DNA of 64,000 nt from Pseudomonas sp. MWU13-2100 (lineage in GTDB: Bacteria > Pseudomonadota > Gammaproteobacteria > Pseudomonadales > Pseudomonadaceae). The stretch is taken from NCBI RefSeq assembly GCF_023242365.1, contig NZ_JALLIX010000026.1, forward strand, positions 1 to 64,000, given 5' to 3'. The notes below the pieces were generated by a model. That model was not told the origin of the DNA. It worked only from the letters and a program-made list of their open reading frames with translations, and searched no databases. The translations under genes and the position numbers were made by a program. Numbering within the stretch: the first letter of the stretch is position 1; every line of letters starts with the position of its first letter. Positions 25,753 through 35,266 of the stretch are shown here, piece by piece.

Positions 25753-28700
25753 ATGTGGTGGAGCAAACAGAAATCGCGGGCTGAAGGCGTGAGAACCCTG
25801 GTTTCACCCATGATCATCCCTCTCGAACCGCGCATGCTGTTCGATGGTGCCGTGGCGGCCACCGTGGCCGAGGCCGCGCAGCCGGCCAGTCACGCCACCA
25901 CCGATGCGGCGAAGGCGCCGGCCACCGACCATGCGACCGCGCCCGCCGCGGCCCATCCGCAATCCGATGCCACGCCGACCCCGGCGCCGGCCGCGGTACC
26001 CGGCCAGTCGGTGGTCTTCGTCGACTCCCGGGTCCAGGATTTCAGTGCCCTGCTCAAGGGTGCCGCGCCCGGCACCCAGGTGGTGGTGTTGCAGGCCGGC
26101 AAGGACGGCCTGCAGCAGATCGCCGATTATCTGGACGGCCACAAAGACGTGAGCACCGTGGAAATCATCGCCCACGGTAATTCGGGCGACCTGTGGCTGG
26201 GCAGCACCTACCTCTCGTCCGATAACGTCGCGGCGCGCGCCGACGTATTGGCACGCATCGGCAATGACATGAATGTCGGTGGCGACATCCTGATCTATGC
26301 CTGCAATACCGCCGCAGGCGACAAGGGCATCGGTTTTGTCGACTCCCTGGCGCAATACACCGGGCGCGATATCGCCGCATCGACCAACCGCACCGGCCTG
26401 GGCGGCGACTGGACCCTGGAAATTTCCACCGGCGTCATCGAAAGTCACAACGTGCTTTCGGCCGACGCCATGGCCGCCTACCAGTACGGCCTGTCGACCA
26501 TTACTGTGACCAGCAACGCTGACAGTGGCGTCGGTTCACTGCGTTCGGCCCTGAGCAGCGCGGTGGCGGGCGATATCGTCACTTTCAACGCCAGCATGAC
26601 GGTCAACCTGAATTCGCAACTGGTCATCAGCAAGAACCTTACCGTCGAAGGCGACCTGAACCACGACGGCGTTGCCGATGTAACCCTCAGCGGGCAGTAC
26701 AAGACCCAGGTGCTCGTGGTCAATTCCGGGATCACCGCGACCCTGGACGGGCTGGTCATTACCCAGGGGTTGGCGGCGGGCAATGGCGCGGCGGCGGGGG
26801 TCGACGGCACCGCGGCGATGGGCGGCGGTATTGTCAACGCCGGTAACCTGACCCTGAACAATGTCACGGTGACCAGCAACGCGGCCTCGGGCGGCGGCGG
26901 CGGCGGCGGGGTCACGGCGCCCTACGTCGGCGGCGCGGTGGGTGGCGGCGGCGGCGGCGGTGGTGCTCTTGGCGGACAAAATGGTGGGCATGGTGGTAGC
27001 TCGGGCTTCGGTTCGGGGGTCTATGGCGGTACCGCCGGCACCGCTAACCATGGCGGTACCGGCGGCGGCTACAACCCCAACTACATGGGTGGCAAGGGGG
27101 GGAGCAGCACCGGCGGCGCGGGCGGTATAGGCGCCGCCAACTACAGTAACGGTGGGGCCGGCGGCACGGCGAACAATGGCACTATCTCGATTGGCGGCGG
27201 CGGCGGCGGTTCCGGCTGGGACAAGGCCGGCCGGGCCGGTGCCTCGGCCAGCGGCGGTATCTACAACGCCAGCACGGGCACCCTGACGATCGTCGGTACT
27301 TCCGTGATTTCCAACAACATTGCGGCTGGCGGCGGCGGTGGCGGCGGCGGCGGCCTGGGCGGCTCCGCCGACCCGGGTGGCGCGGCTGGTAAAGGTGTCG
27401 GCGCGATCTGGAACAAAGGCACAGTGTTGATGACCGCCGCAAACTTCGCGGCGATGACCGGCAACGTCGGTGGCAGCGGCTCCGGTGGTCCGGCGCTGGG
27501 CGGCGGCAGTACCGGCGCCAGCGTGGCGGCCGTGAATAATATCTTCAACGATGGTGGAACACTGAACACCGCCTATGCGCCGGCACCGACCGCGACCATC
27601 GTGGTGACCAACACCGCACAGCATATCGGTAGCACCTCGCTGGTGACCTTTACCTTCAACCAGGCGGTGACGGGTTTCACCAACGCCGACCTGACGATTG
27701 CCAACGGTACCTTGACTGCGGTCAGCTCCAGCGACGGTGGTACCACCTGGACCGCGACCTTCACCCCGAGCTCAAGCACAACCAGCGCTACCAACCAGAT
27801 CGTCCTGGACAATACCGGCGTCAGCAGCGTATCGACGAGCGCGGTGGGGAGCGGCACTACATCGTCCAACAACTACACCATCGATACCGTGCGTCCGACC
27901 GCGACCGTCTCGGTCGTTGCCTCGACGCTGAGCACCGCGGCAAACTCGACGGTGAACATTACCTTCAGCGAAGCGGTGAGCGGTTTCAGCCTGGCCGACA
28001 TGTCGGCGTCCAACGGCACCCTGAGCAACCTGAGCACCAGCGACAACATCCACTGGACCGCGACCCTGACGCCGGTCGCGAGCAATAACAGCAGCGGCAA
28101 CGTCATTACCCTGGACAACACCCTCTATACCGATACCGCGACCAACGCCGGTACCGGCACGACCACGTCCAATACCTATGCGGTCGACACCGTGCGGCCG
28201 ACCGCGAGCATCGTGGTGTCCAACAATGCGCTGAACATCGGTGGCACATCCCTGGTGACCATCACCTTCAGCGAAGCCGTGACCGGTTTCACCAATGCCG
28301 ACCTTACCGTTGCCGACGGCACCCTGAGCGCGGTGAGCAGCAGCGACGGCGGTATCACCTGGACCGCGACCCTGACGCCGACCGCCGGGGTTACCCATAC
28401 TGGCGATGTCATCACCCTGACTAACACCGGGGTACAGGATACGGCGGGCAACGCCGGCAGCGGCACCACCAACTCCAACGCCTATGCCGTCGACACCCAG
28501 CGTCCGACTGCGACCGTCGTGTTCGCCAACACCAACCTGGGGATCGGCCAGACCTCGCTGGTGACCATCACCTTCAGTGAGGCCGTGACCGGTTTTACCA
28601 ACGCCGACCTGACGGTCAGCAATGGCACCCTGAGCGCGGTGAGCAGCAGCGACGGCGGCGTCACCTGGACCGCGACTTTCACTCCGACGGCGGCGATTGT

Positions 28701-31700
28701 CAGCGCGAGCAACCACATCACCCTGGACAACACCGGGGTCCAGGACACGGCGGGCAACGCCGGCAGCGGCAGCACCACGTCCAACAACGTGGCCATCGAC
28801 GGCGTGCGTCCGACCGCCACCGTGGTGGTCGCGAACAGCGCCCTGAAAATCGGTGATACCTCGCTGGTGACCATTACCTTCTCGGAAGCCGTGGTCGGTT
28901 TCACCAATGCCGACCTGACGGTGTCCAATGGCACCCTGAGTGCGGTGAGCAGCAGCGACGGTGGCATCACCTGGACCGCGACCTTCACTCCGAGTGCGAG
29001 CGTCACCAACACCAGCAACGTCATCAGCCTGGACAATACCGGCTATACCGACACCAGCGGCAACGCCGGTACCGGCAGCACCAGCTCCAACAACTACGCC
29101 ATCGACACCCAGCGTCCGACCGCGACCATCGTGCTCGCCGATCCAACGCTTACCGCTGGCGCAACCTCGTTGGTGACCATCACCTTCAGCGAAGCGGTGA
29201 CCGGCTTCACCCTGGCCGACCTGAGCGTGAGCCACGGTAGCCTGAGCGGGTTGAGCAGCAGCGACGGCGGTATCACCTGGACCGCGACCTTCACTCCGGG
29301 CACCAACACCAACAGCGCGACCAACGCCATCACCCTGGCCAATACCGGTATCGCCGACCTCGCCGGCAACGCCGGCGCGGGCACCACCAACTCGGCGAAC
29401 TTCACCATCGACACCGTGCTTCCCGCGGCGACCATCGTGGTGGCGAATCCGGCGTTGAATATCGGTGGCACCTCCCTGGTGACCATCACCTTCAACGAGG
29501 CCGTCAGCGGTTTCACCAATGCCGACCTGACCGTCGCCAACGGCACCCTGAGCGCGGTCAGCTCCAGCGACGGCGGTGTCACCTGGACCGCGACCTTCAC
29601 CCCGGCCACCAACACCGCCAATGCCACCAACCACATCACCCTGGACAACAGCGGCGTCCAGGCGGCCGTGTCGGGCAACGTCGGCACGGGCACCAGCAAC
29701 TCCAACAACTACGCCATCGACACCCAGCGTCCGACCGCGACCGTGGTGGTGACGAACGACCACCTGGGCATCGGCGGCACGTCCCTGGTGACCATCACCT
29801 TCAGCGAGGCGGTGACCGGTTTCAGCCTGGCCGACCTGACCACCGACAACGGCATCCTCAGCGGCCTGAGCACCAGCGACAACATCACCTATACCGCAAC
29901 CCTGACGCCGGTGGCGGGTATCACCCAGAACAACAATCACATCGTCCTGGACAACAGCACGGTGGCTGATGTTGCCGGCAACAGCGGTACCGGCACCAGC
30001 AGCTCGAATGCCTATGACATCGACAGCGTGCGCCCGACCTCAACCATCGTGGTGGCCAGCCCGACCCTGGCGGCCGGGCAGACCTCATTGGTAACCATCA
30101 CCTTCAGCGAGGCAGTGACCGGTTTCGACAACAGCGACCTGAGCGTGCCCAACGGCACCCTGAGCGCGGTGAGCAGCAGCGACGGCGGCATTACCTGGAC
30201 GGCGACCTTCACCCCGACCAGCAACGTCCAGGACACCACCAACGTCATCAGCCTGAACAACGCGGGCTATACGGACCTGGCCAACAACGCCGGCACCGGT
30301 GTCACCAACTCGGGCAACTTCACCATCGATACCGTGCGCCCGACCGCGACCATCGTGATGGCGGACAATGCCCTGAAAATCGGCGACACCTCGCTGGTGA
30401 CCATCACCTTCAGCGAAGCGGTGACCGGCTTCAGCAACGCCGACCTGACGATCAGCCACGGCACATTGACCGGCGTCACCAGCAGCGACGGCGGCATCAC
30501 CTGGACCGCGACCTTCACCCCGACCAGCAATATCACCGACAGCAGCAACGTGATCGAGCTGGACAACACGGGCGTGGCGAACGTCTCGGGCAACGCCGGC
30601 AGCGGTGTCACCGACTCCAACAACTACAGCATCGACACCCAGCGGCCGACGGCGAGCATCGTGGTGGCGAACAACGCCCTGAATATCGGCGGCACGTCCC
30701 TGGTGACCATTACCTTCAGCGAGGCGGTGAGCGGTTTCAGCAATGCCGACCTGACAGTTGCCGACGGCACCTTGAGCGCGGTGAGCAGCAGTGACGGCGG
30801 CATCACCTGGACCGCGACCCTGACGCCGAATGCGGCCACGACCCATACCGGCGATGTCATTACCCTGAATAACGCCGGGGTCAGCGATCTCGCCGGCAAC
30901 GCCGGCGCGGGCAGCACCCTGTCCAATATCTACGGCGTCGATACCGTGGCGCCGACGGCCACCATCGTGGTCGCCAGCCCGACCCTGGCGGTCGGGCAGA
31001 CCTCATTGGTGACCATCACCTTCAGCGAGGCGGTGATCGGTTTCGACAACAGCGACCTGAGCGTGCCCAACGGCACCCTGAGCACGGTGAGCAGCGCCGA
31101 CGGTGGCATCACTTGGACCGCGACCTTCACGCCGACCAGCAACGTCCACGACACCACCAACATCATCAGCCTGAACAACGCGGGCTATACGGACCTGGCC
31201 AGCAACGCCGGCACCGGTGTCACCAACTCGGGCAACTTCACCATCGATACCGTGCGCCCGACCGCGACCATCGTGGTGGCGGATAACGCCCTGAAGATCG
31301 GCGAAACCTCGCTGGTGACCATTACCTTCAGCGAAGCGGTAACCGGCTTCAGCAACGCCGACCTGACGATCAGTCACGGCACATTGACCGGCGTCACCAG
31401 CAGCGACGGCGGCATTACCTGGACCGCGACCTTCACCCCGACCAGCAATATCACCGACAGCAGCAACCTGATCGAGCTGGATAACACGGGCGTGGCGAAC
31501 GCCTCGGGCAACGCCGGCAGCGGTGTCACCGACTCCAACAACTACAGCATCGACACCCAGCGGCCGACGGCGAGCATCGTGGTGGCGAACAACGCCCTGA
31601 ATATCGGCGGCACGTCCCTGGTGACCATTACCTTCAGCGAGGCGGTGAGCGGTTTCAGCAATGCCGACCTGACAGTTGCCGACGGCACCTTGAGCGCAGT

Positions 31701-33633
31701 GAGCAGCAGTGACGGCGGCATCACCTGGACCGCGACCCTGACGCCGAATGCGGCCACGACTCACGCCGGCGACGTCATCACCCTGAATAACACCGGGGTC
31801 AGCGATCTCGCCGGCAATGCTGGCGCGGGCAGCACCCTGTCCAATACCTATGGCGTCGATACCGTGGCGCCGACGGCCACCGTCGTGATCGACCACTCGG
31901 CCTTGAACATCGGCCAGACCGCCGTGGTGACCGTGACCTTCAGCGAGGCGGTCACCGGCTTCAGCAACGCCGACCTGAGCGTCGCCAACGGCACGTTGAG
32001 CACGATGACCAGCAGCGATGGTGGTATCACCTGGACCGGGACCTTTACCCCGACCAGCAATATCGCCCACGCCAGCAACGTCATCAGCCTGAACAACACG
32101 ACTTACAGCGATTTGGCCGGCAATGCCGGCAGCGGCACCACCACCTCCAACACCTATGCCGTCGACACCCAGCGTCCGACAGCAACCGTCGTGATGGCTG
32201 ACAGCGCCCTGAAAATCGGCCAGACCAGCATGGTGACCATCACCTTCAGCGAGGCGGTGAGCGGTTTCAGCAACGCCGACCTGACGGTCGCCAACGGCAC
32301 CTTGAGCGCGGTGAGCAGCAGCGACGGCGGGATCACCTGGACGGCGACCTTCACCCCGACCAGCAATATCACCCACAGCGGCAATGTGATCAGCCTGAAC
32401 AACGCAGGCTATACCGACCTGGCCGGCAACGCGGGCACGGGTACCTCCGACTCCAACACCTACGCCATCGACACCCAGCGTCCGACCGCGACCATTTCCG
32501 TGGCGAACAACAACCTGGGCATCGGCCAGACCACCACGGTGACCATCGCCTTCAGCGAAGCGGTGACCGGCTTCAACCTGTCCGAACTCAGCGTCCCCAA
32601 CGGCACCCTGTCCAACCTGGCCAGCGCCGATGGTGGCAAGACCTGGACCGCGACCCTGACCCCGACGGCGGCCATCACCGATGCCACCAACCTGATCGTG
32701 CTGGACACCAGCCTGGTCAGCGATACCGCGGGCAATGCCGGGGCGAGCATCGCGATTTCCAACAACTACGCGCTCGATGCCGATCGGCCAACGGCAACCA
32801 TCAGTGTCGCCAACCCGAATCTGACCGTCGGCCAGACCACCGTGGTGACCTTCACCTTCAGCGAGAAAGTCAGCAACTTCGACCTGTCGGAGCTGAGCGT
32901 GGCCAATGGCGTGCTGTCCAACCTCGCCACCCACGATGGCGGCAAGACCTGGACCGCGACCCTGACGCCGACGGCGAATGTCACCGACCCGAGCAACTTC
33001 ATCACCCTGGACAACAGCCAGGTCACGGACCTGGCCGGCAACGCCGGGACCGGCTTCGCCAACTCCAACAACTTCGCGGTCAATACGGTGGCGCTGGGGG
33101 GCGACCCGCAGTTCCGCGTGGACACGCCCGTGGCGCGGCCGGAAGTGCCGAACCAGCCATTGCAGTCACAGATCAGCATCACGCCGACCGGCAGCCTGGG
33201 TTCGCCGCTGGGCTTCCCGCCGTTGTTCGAACAGCGCACCTCGGGCGACGGCCTGCCGCCGGTGGGCAATATCTTCATCAACCAGAACGCGCTGGCGCCG
33301 AGCTATATCGCCCAGGTGTTCAGTACCGACAGTGGTGCCAAGGGCAGTACCAGTGGTTTCCTCGGTTTTGGCGGCGGCGATGGCGGGGTGTTCGGCGGCA
33401 GTACCTTGTCGGGCATCTTCAGCCGCGAGTCGGGTAACAGCGATACCTCCACCAGCCAGGTCTTCGACCGTAACGGCAAGGGCCTGGGCGATCAGACCCA
33501 GGGCGTGCGCGGCATTTTCGGCGCGCCGACCCTGGGGCAGCAATTGCAGAAGATCAAAGACGGCGAGCAGAAACAGCTGCATGAACTAGCCTGGGCTTTG
33601 GAGCAAGTCGGCATCAGCGAAATGTCGGCCTGA
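25753..33633 (+). CDS. Giant LEPR-XLL / DUF4347 / Ig-like-repeat surface protein
   Basis: A 2626-residue protein. Residues 24-33 are LEPRMLFDGA, the LEPR-XLL-type motif near the N-terminus of very large secreted proteins; there is no classical signal peptide. A Pro/Ala linker (35-85) leads to DUF4347 (about 86-245), which has IIAHGNSGDLWLG (His141) and DILIYACNTAAG (Cys184). A beta-helix-like segment (TVTSNADSGVGSLRSALSSA from about 251) and a glycine-rich region (about 378-600) follow. Then come 18 tandem Ig-like repeats of about 102 residues, each starting near RPTATIVVA with SLVTITFSEAVTGF and DGGITWTATFTP. The tail of about 180 residues (GDPQFRV onward) has no RTX nonapeptides. Translation starts at ATG 25753 after AGGTGAAG. 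It is most likely an adhesin exported through the TolC-family gene downstream and the HlyD/M50 proteins at 17059-21256. Confidence 0.9.
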   Translation: MWWSKQKSRAEGVRTLVSPMIIPLEPRMLFDGAVAATVAEAAQPASHATTDAAKAPATDHATAPAAAHPQSDATPTPAPAAVPGQSVVFVDSRVQDFSALLKGAAPGTQVVVLQAGKDGLQQIADYLDGHKDVSTVEIIAHGNSGDLWLGSTYLSSDNVAARADVLARIGNDMNVGGDILIYACNTAAGDKGIGFVDSLAQYTGRDIAASTNRTGLGGDWTLEISTGVIESHNVLSADAMAAYQYGLSTITVTSNADSGVGSLRSALSSAVAGDIVTFNASMTVNLNSQLVISKNLTVEGDLNHDGVADVTLSGQYKTQVLVVNSGITATLDGLVITQGLAAGNGAAAGVDGTAAMGGGIVNAGNLTLNNVTVTSNAASGGGGGGGVTAPYVGGAVGGGGGGGGALGGQNGGHGGSSGFGSGVYGGTAGTANHGGTGGGYNPNYMGGKGGSSTGGAGGIGAANYSNGGAGGTANNGTISIGGGGGGSGWDKAGRAGASASGGIYNASTGTLTIVGTSVISNNIAAGGGGGGGGGLGGSADPGGAAGKGVGAIWNKGTVLMTAANFAAMTGNVGGSGSGGPALGGGSTGASVAAVNNIFNDGGTLNTAYAPAPTATIVVTNTAQHIGSTSLVTFTFNQAVTGFTNADLTIANGTLTAVSSSDGGTTWTATFTPSSSTTSATNQIVLDNTGVSSVSTSAVGSGTTSSNNYTIDTVRPTATVSVVASTLSTAANSTVNITFSEAVSGFSLADMSASNGTLSNLSTSDNIHWTATLTPVASNNSSGNVITLDNTLYTDTATNAGTGTTTSNTYAVDTVRPTASIVVSNNALNIGGTSLVTITFSEAVTGFTNADLTVADGTLSAVSSSDGGITWTATLTPTAGVTHTGDVITLTNTGVQDTAGNAGSGTTNSNAYAVDTQRPTATVVFANTNLGIGQTSLVTITFSEAVTGFTNADLTVSNGTLSAVSSSDGGVTWTATFTPTAAIVSASNHITLDNTGVQDTAGNAGSGSTTSNNVAIDGVRPTATVVVANSALKIGDTSLVTITFSEAVVGFTNADLTVSNGTLSAVSSSDGGITWTATFTPSASVTNTSNVISLDNTGYTDTSGNAGTGSTSSNNYAIDTQRPTATIVLADPTLTAGATSLVTITFSEAVTGFTLADLSVSHGSLSGLSSSDGGITWTATFTPGTNTNSATNAITLANTGIADLAGNAGAGTTNSANFTIDTVLPAATIVVANPALNIGGTSLVTITFNEAVSGFTNADLTVANGTLSAVSSSDGGVTWTATFTPATNTANATNHITLDNSGVQAAVSGNVGTGTSNSNNYAIDTQRPTATVVVTNDHLGIGGTSLVTITFSEAVTGFSLADLTTDNGILSGLSTSDNITYTATLTPVAGITQNNNHIVLDNSTVADVAGNSGTGTSSSNAYDIDSVRPTSTIVVASPTLAAGQTSLVTITFSEAVTGFDNSDLSVPNGTLSAVSSSDGGITWTATFTPTSNVQDTTNVISLNNAGYTDLANNAGTGVTNSGNFTIDTVRPTATIVMADNALKIGDTSLVTITFSEAVTGFSNADLTISHGTLTGVTSSDGGITWTATFTPTSNITDSSNVIELDNTGVANVSGNAGSGVTDSNNYSIDTQRPTASIVVANNALNIGGTSLVTITFSEAVSGFSNADLTVADGTLSAVSSSDGGITWTATLTPNAATTHTGDVITLNNAGVSDLAGNAGAGSTLSNIYGVDTVAPTATIVVASPTLAVGQTSLVTITFSEAVIGFDNSDLSVPNGTLSTVSSADGGITWTATFTPTSNVHDTTNIISLNNAGYTDLASNAGTGVTNSGNFTIDTVRPTATIVVADNALKIGETSLVTITFSEAVTGFSNADLTISHGTLTGVTSSDGGITWTATFTPTSNITDSSNLIELDNTGVANASGNAGSGVTDSNNYSIDTQRPTASIVVANNALNIGGTSLVTITFSEAVSGFSNADLTVADGTLSAVSSSDGGITWTATLTPNAATTHAGDVITLNNTGVSDLAGNAGAGSTLSNTYGVDTVAPTATVVIDHSALNIGQTAVVTVTFSEAVTGFSNADLSVANGTLSTMTSSDGGITWTGTFTPTSNIAHASNVISLNNTTYSDLAGNAGSGTTTSNTYAVDTQRPTATVVMADSALKIGQTSMVTITFSEAVSGFSNADLTVANGTLSAVSSSDGGITWTATFTPTSNITHSGNVISLNNAGYTDLAGNAGTGTSDSNTYAIDTQRPTATISVANNNLGIGQTTTVTIAFSEAVTGFNLSELSVPNGTLSNLASADGGKTWTATLTPTAAITDATNLIVLDTSLVSDTAGNAGASIAISNNYALDADRPTATISVANPNLTVGQTTVVTFTFSEKVSNFDLSELSVANGVLSNLATHDGGKTWTATLTPTANVTDPSNFITLDNSQVTDLAGNAGTGFANSNNFAVNTVALGGDPQFRVDTPVARPEVPNQPLQSQISITPTGSLGSPLGFPPLFEQRTSGDGLPPVGNIFINQNALAPSYIAQVFSTDSGAKGSTSGFLGFGGGDGGVFGGSTLSGIFSRESGNSDTSTSQVFDRNGKGLGDQTQGVRGIFGAPTLGQQLQKIKDGEQKQLHELAWALEQVGISEMSA
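27589..33090 (+). repeat. 18 tandem coding repeats of about 306 bp (Ig-like domains)
   Basis: Eighteen units of about 101-103 codons, each beginning with a (R/A/L)P(T/A)(A/S)T motif preceded by a conserved I/VDT(Q/V)-type boundary. The first two and last two units are the most divergent; central ones are nearly identical. This is a probable site of copy-number change by recombination and of assembly error. Confidence 0.92.
30031..31866 (+). repeat. In-frame tandem duplication of a three-repeat block (2 x 918 bp)
   Basis: Block 30031-30948 (repeats 9-11) and block 30949-31866 (repeats 12-14) have the same length of exactly 918 bp and differ at only a small number of bases. Repeats 9/12 share FDNSDLSVPNGTLS, 10/13 share SNADLTISHGTLTGVTSSDG and 11/14 share SNADLTVADGTLSAVSSSDG. 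This indicates a recent duplication of a whole block. Confidence 0.9.
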
Positions 33634-33649
33634 ACAATATTTGAGATCT

Positions 33650-33669
33650 GCGCTGACCTTTGTCGGCGC
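33650..33669 (+). promoter_or_regulatory. Hairpin between the adhesin and TolC-family genes
   Basis: GCGCTGAC-CTTT-GTCGGCGC forms an 8-bp stem 16 bp after the adhesin stop. It lacks a T run, so it may stabilise or process the mRNA rather than end it. Confidence 0.4.
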
Positions 33670-33708
33670 CTATAAAAAAGAGTGCGGTAGTCAGGGGCGG
33701 TACTAGGG

Positions 33709-35223
33709 ATGAGAAGAAGTCATAAGTTGTTCAGCGTCAGCCTGCTGGCGCTGGTAGTCAGTGGTTGTGCCGTCACCAGCGAGCCGATCGATCGCAGCGT
33801 CAGCGAACAACGCGCCAAGAGCGATATGCAGACCATGTTCAAGGATCAGGAGCCATTGAGCGGCCCACTGACCCTGCACGAAGCCATGGCCCGTGCGGTG
33901 AAGTACAACCTCGAAGGCCGGCTCAAGATCATGGAAGAGGCCTTGGCCAAGCGCCAGCTCGACCTGGCCAGCTTCGACATGCTGCCGCGCATGGCACTGT
34001 CCGCCGGCTACGCTGGGCGTAACAACGTCAGCGCTTCCAGCAGCCAGAACGTCAAGACCGGTGAGCAGTCCCTGGTGCCTTCGACCTCCCAGGATCGCGA
34101 CCGTCGTGTCGGCGATCTGACCATGGTCTGGAACGTGCTCGACTTCGGCGTGAGTTACATCAGCGCCAAGCAACAGGGCGACCAGCGGTTGATCGTCCAG
34201 GAACGTCGGCGCAAGGTGGTCAACACCATCGTCCAGGACGTGCGTTCGGCCTATTGGCGCGCCGTGGCCGCCGAGCGCCTGCTCAAGCAGATCGACAGCC
34301 TGATGGCGCGGGTCGAACAAGCCCAGGGCAACAGCGAAAAAATGAGCGACCAGCGGATCGGCGATCCGATCCAGGCCCTGGGTTACCAGCGTGCCTTGAT
34401 CGTCGCCACGCGCCAGTTGGAAGAGCAGCGCAAGGCCCTGACCCTGGCCAAGACCGAGCTGGCGACCCTGATCAACCTGCCCATGGGCACCGAGCTGACC
34501 CTGGCGACCCCGGAAAACTACGAGATTCCGCAACTCAAGGTCGACATGGGCAAGCTGGAACAGGAAGCCCTGGCCAACCGTCCGGAACTGCGCGAGCAGG
34601 ACTACCAGACCCGTATCAGTGCCAACGAAACCCGCAAGGCCATGCTGCGCCTGCTGCCGGGCCTGGAATTCTCCGCCGGCGGCCATTACGACAGCAACTC
34701 CTTCCTGGTCAACGACAGGTGGGCCGACTACGGCGTCAAGGTCACCTGGAACCTGTTCAACGTGATCTCCGCCCCGGCGGCCATCGACGTTGCCAAGGCC
34801 GGTGAAGAAGTCGCCACGGCCCGCCGCCAGGCCATGTCCATCGCGGTGCTGGCCCAGCTCTACGTGGCCAATGCCAACTTCAATGAAGCAGTGCGTCAGT
34901 TCAAGACCAGCCAGCAACTGTCGAACATTGACGGGCAGATCGCCGGTCAACTGCGCAACCGCTACAAGGCGGCGGGGCTTGGTGAGCTGGACCTGATCCA
35001 GGGCGAGCTCAACACCTTGCAGGCCGATCTGCGGCGCGACCTGGCCTATGCCGACCTGCGCAACGCCTATGGACAGATCTTTGCCAGCGCCGGGCTGGAT
35101 CCGCTGCCACCGCAAGTGTCTTCGACCAAGATCCAGGCGATTGCCGGGGCCTTGGCCACGCGTGAATCCGACTGGGCCGCGGGCAATATCGATGAACCTG
35201 TGAGGCCTGCTCAAGCGAAATGA
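33709..35223 (+). CDS. TolC-family outer-membrane channel lipoprotein
   Basis: A 504-residue outer-membrane factor. The signal peptide ends in a lipobox (LLALVVSGCAV, Cys about 22). Two TolC-like repeats of helices and strands follow: LTLHEAMARAVKYNLEGRLKIMEE opens the first, VWNVLDFGVSYISAKQQGDQ and VTWNLFNVISAPAAIDVAKAG are the paired strand-helix segments, and LDLIQGELNTLQADLRRDLAYADLRNAYGQIFAS closes the barrel. It follows the giant adhesin gene by 75 bp on the same strand and is its probable exit channel with the adaptors at 17059-21256. An ATGA junction with a short reading frame lies at its end. Confidence 0.9.
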   Translation: MRRSHKLFSVSLLALVVSGCAVTSEPIDRSVSEQRAKSDMQTMFKDQEPLSGPLTLHEAMARAVKYNLEGRLKIMEEALAKRQLDLASFDMLPRMALSAGYAGRNNVSASSSQNVKTGEQSLVPSTSQDRDRRVGDLTMVWNVLDFGVSYISAKQQGDQRLIVQERRRKVVNTIVQDVRSAYWRAVAAERLLKQIDSLMARVEQAQGNSEKMSDQRIGDPIQALGYQRALIVATRQLEEQRKALTLAKTELATLINLPMGTELTLATPENYEIPQLKVDMGKLEQEALANRPELREQDYQTRISANETRKAMLRLLPGLEFSAGGHYDSNSFLVNDRWADYGVKVTWNLFNVISAPAAIDVAKAGEEVATARRQAMSIAVLAQLYVANANFNEAVRQFKTSQQLSNIDGQIAGQLRNRYKAAGLGELDLIQGELNTLQADLRRDLAYADLRNAYGQIFASAGLDPLPPQVSSTKIQAIAGALATRESDWAAGNIDEPVRPAQAK

Positions 35224-35266
35224 CCGACTTGCCCCGGGGGCCCATCAGCCATAGCCAGGGCGAGGC

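Noticed and set aside
27772..32934. Long minus-strand open frames (722 and 643 codons) with repeats
   Set aside because: They are the complement of the Ig-like repeat array; the repetitive look comes from the sense gene.
27589..33090. Regularly spaced repeats, considered as a CRISPR array
   Set aside because: Units are about 306 bp, coding and continuous in frame, with no short repeat-spacer pattern and no cas genes.
33083..33633. RTX / type I secretion signal at the adhesin C-terminus
   Set aside because: No GGxGxDxxx nonapeptides are visible in the tail; it is Gly/Ser-rich but not RTX.
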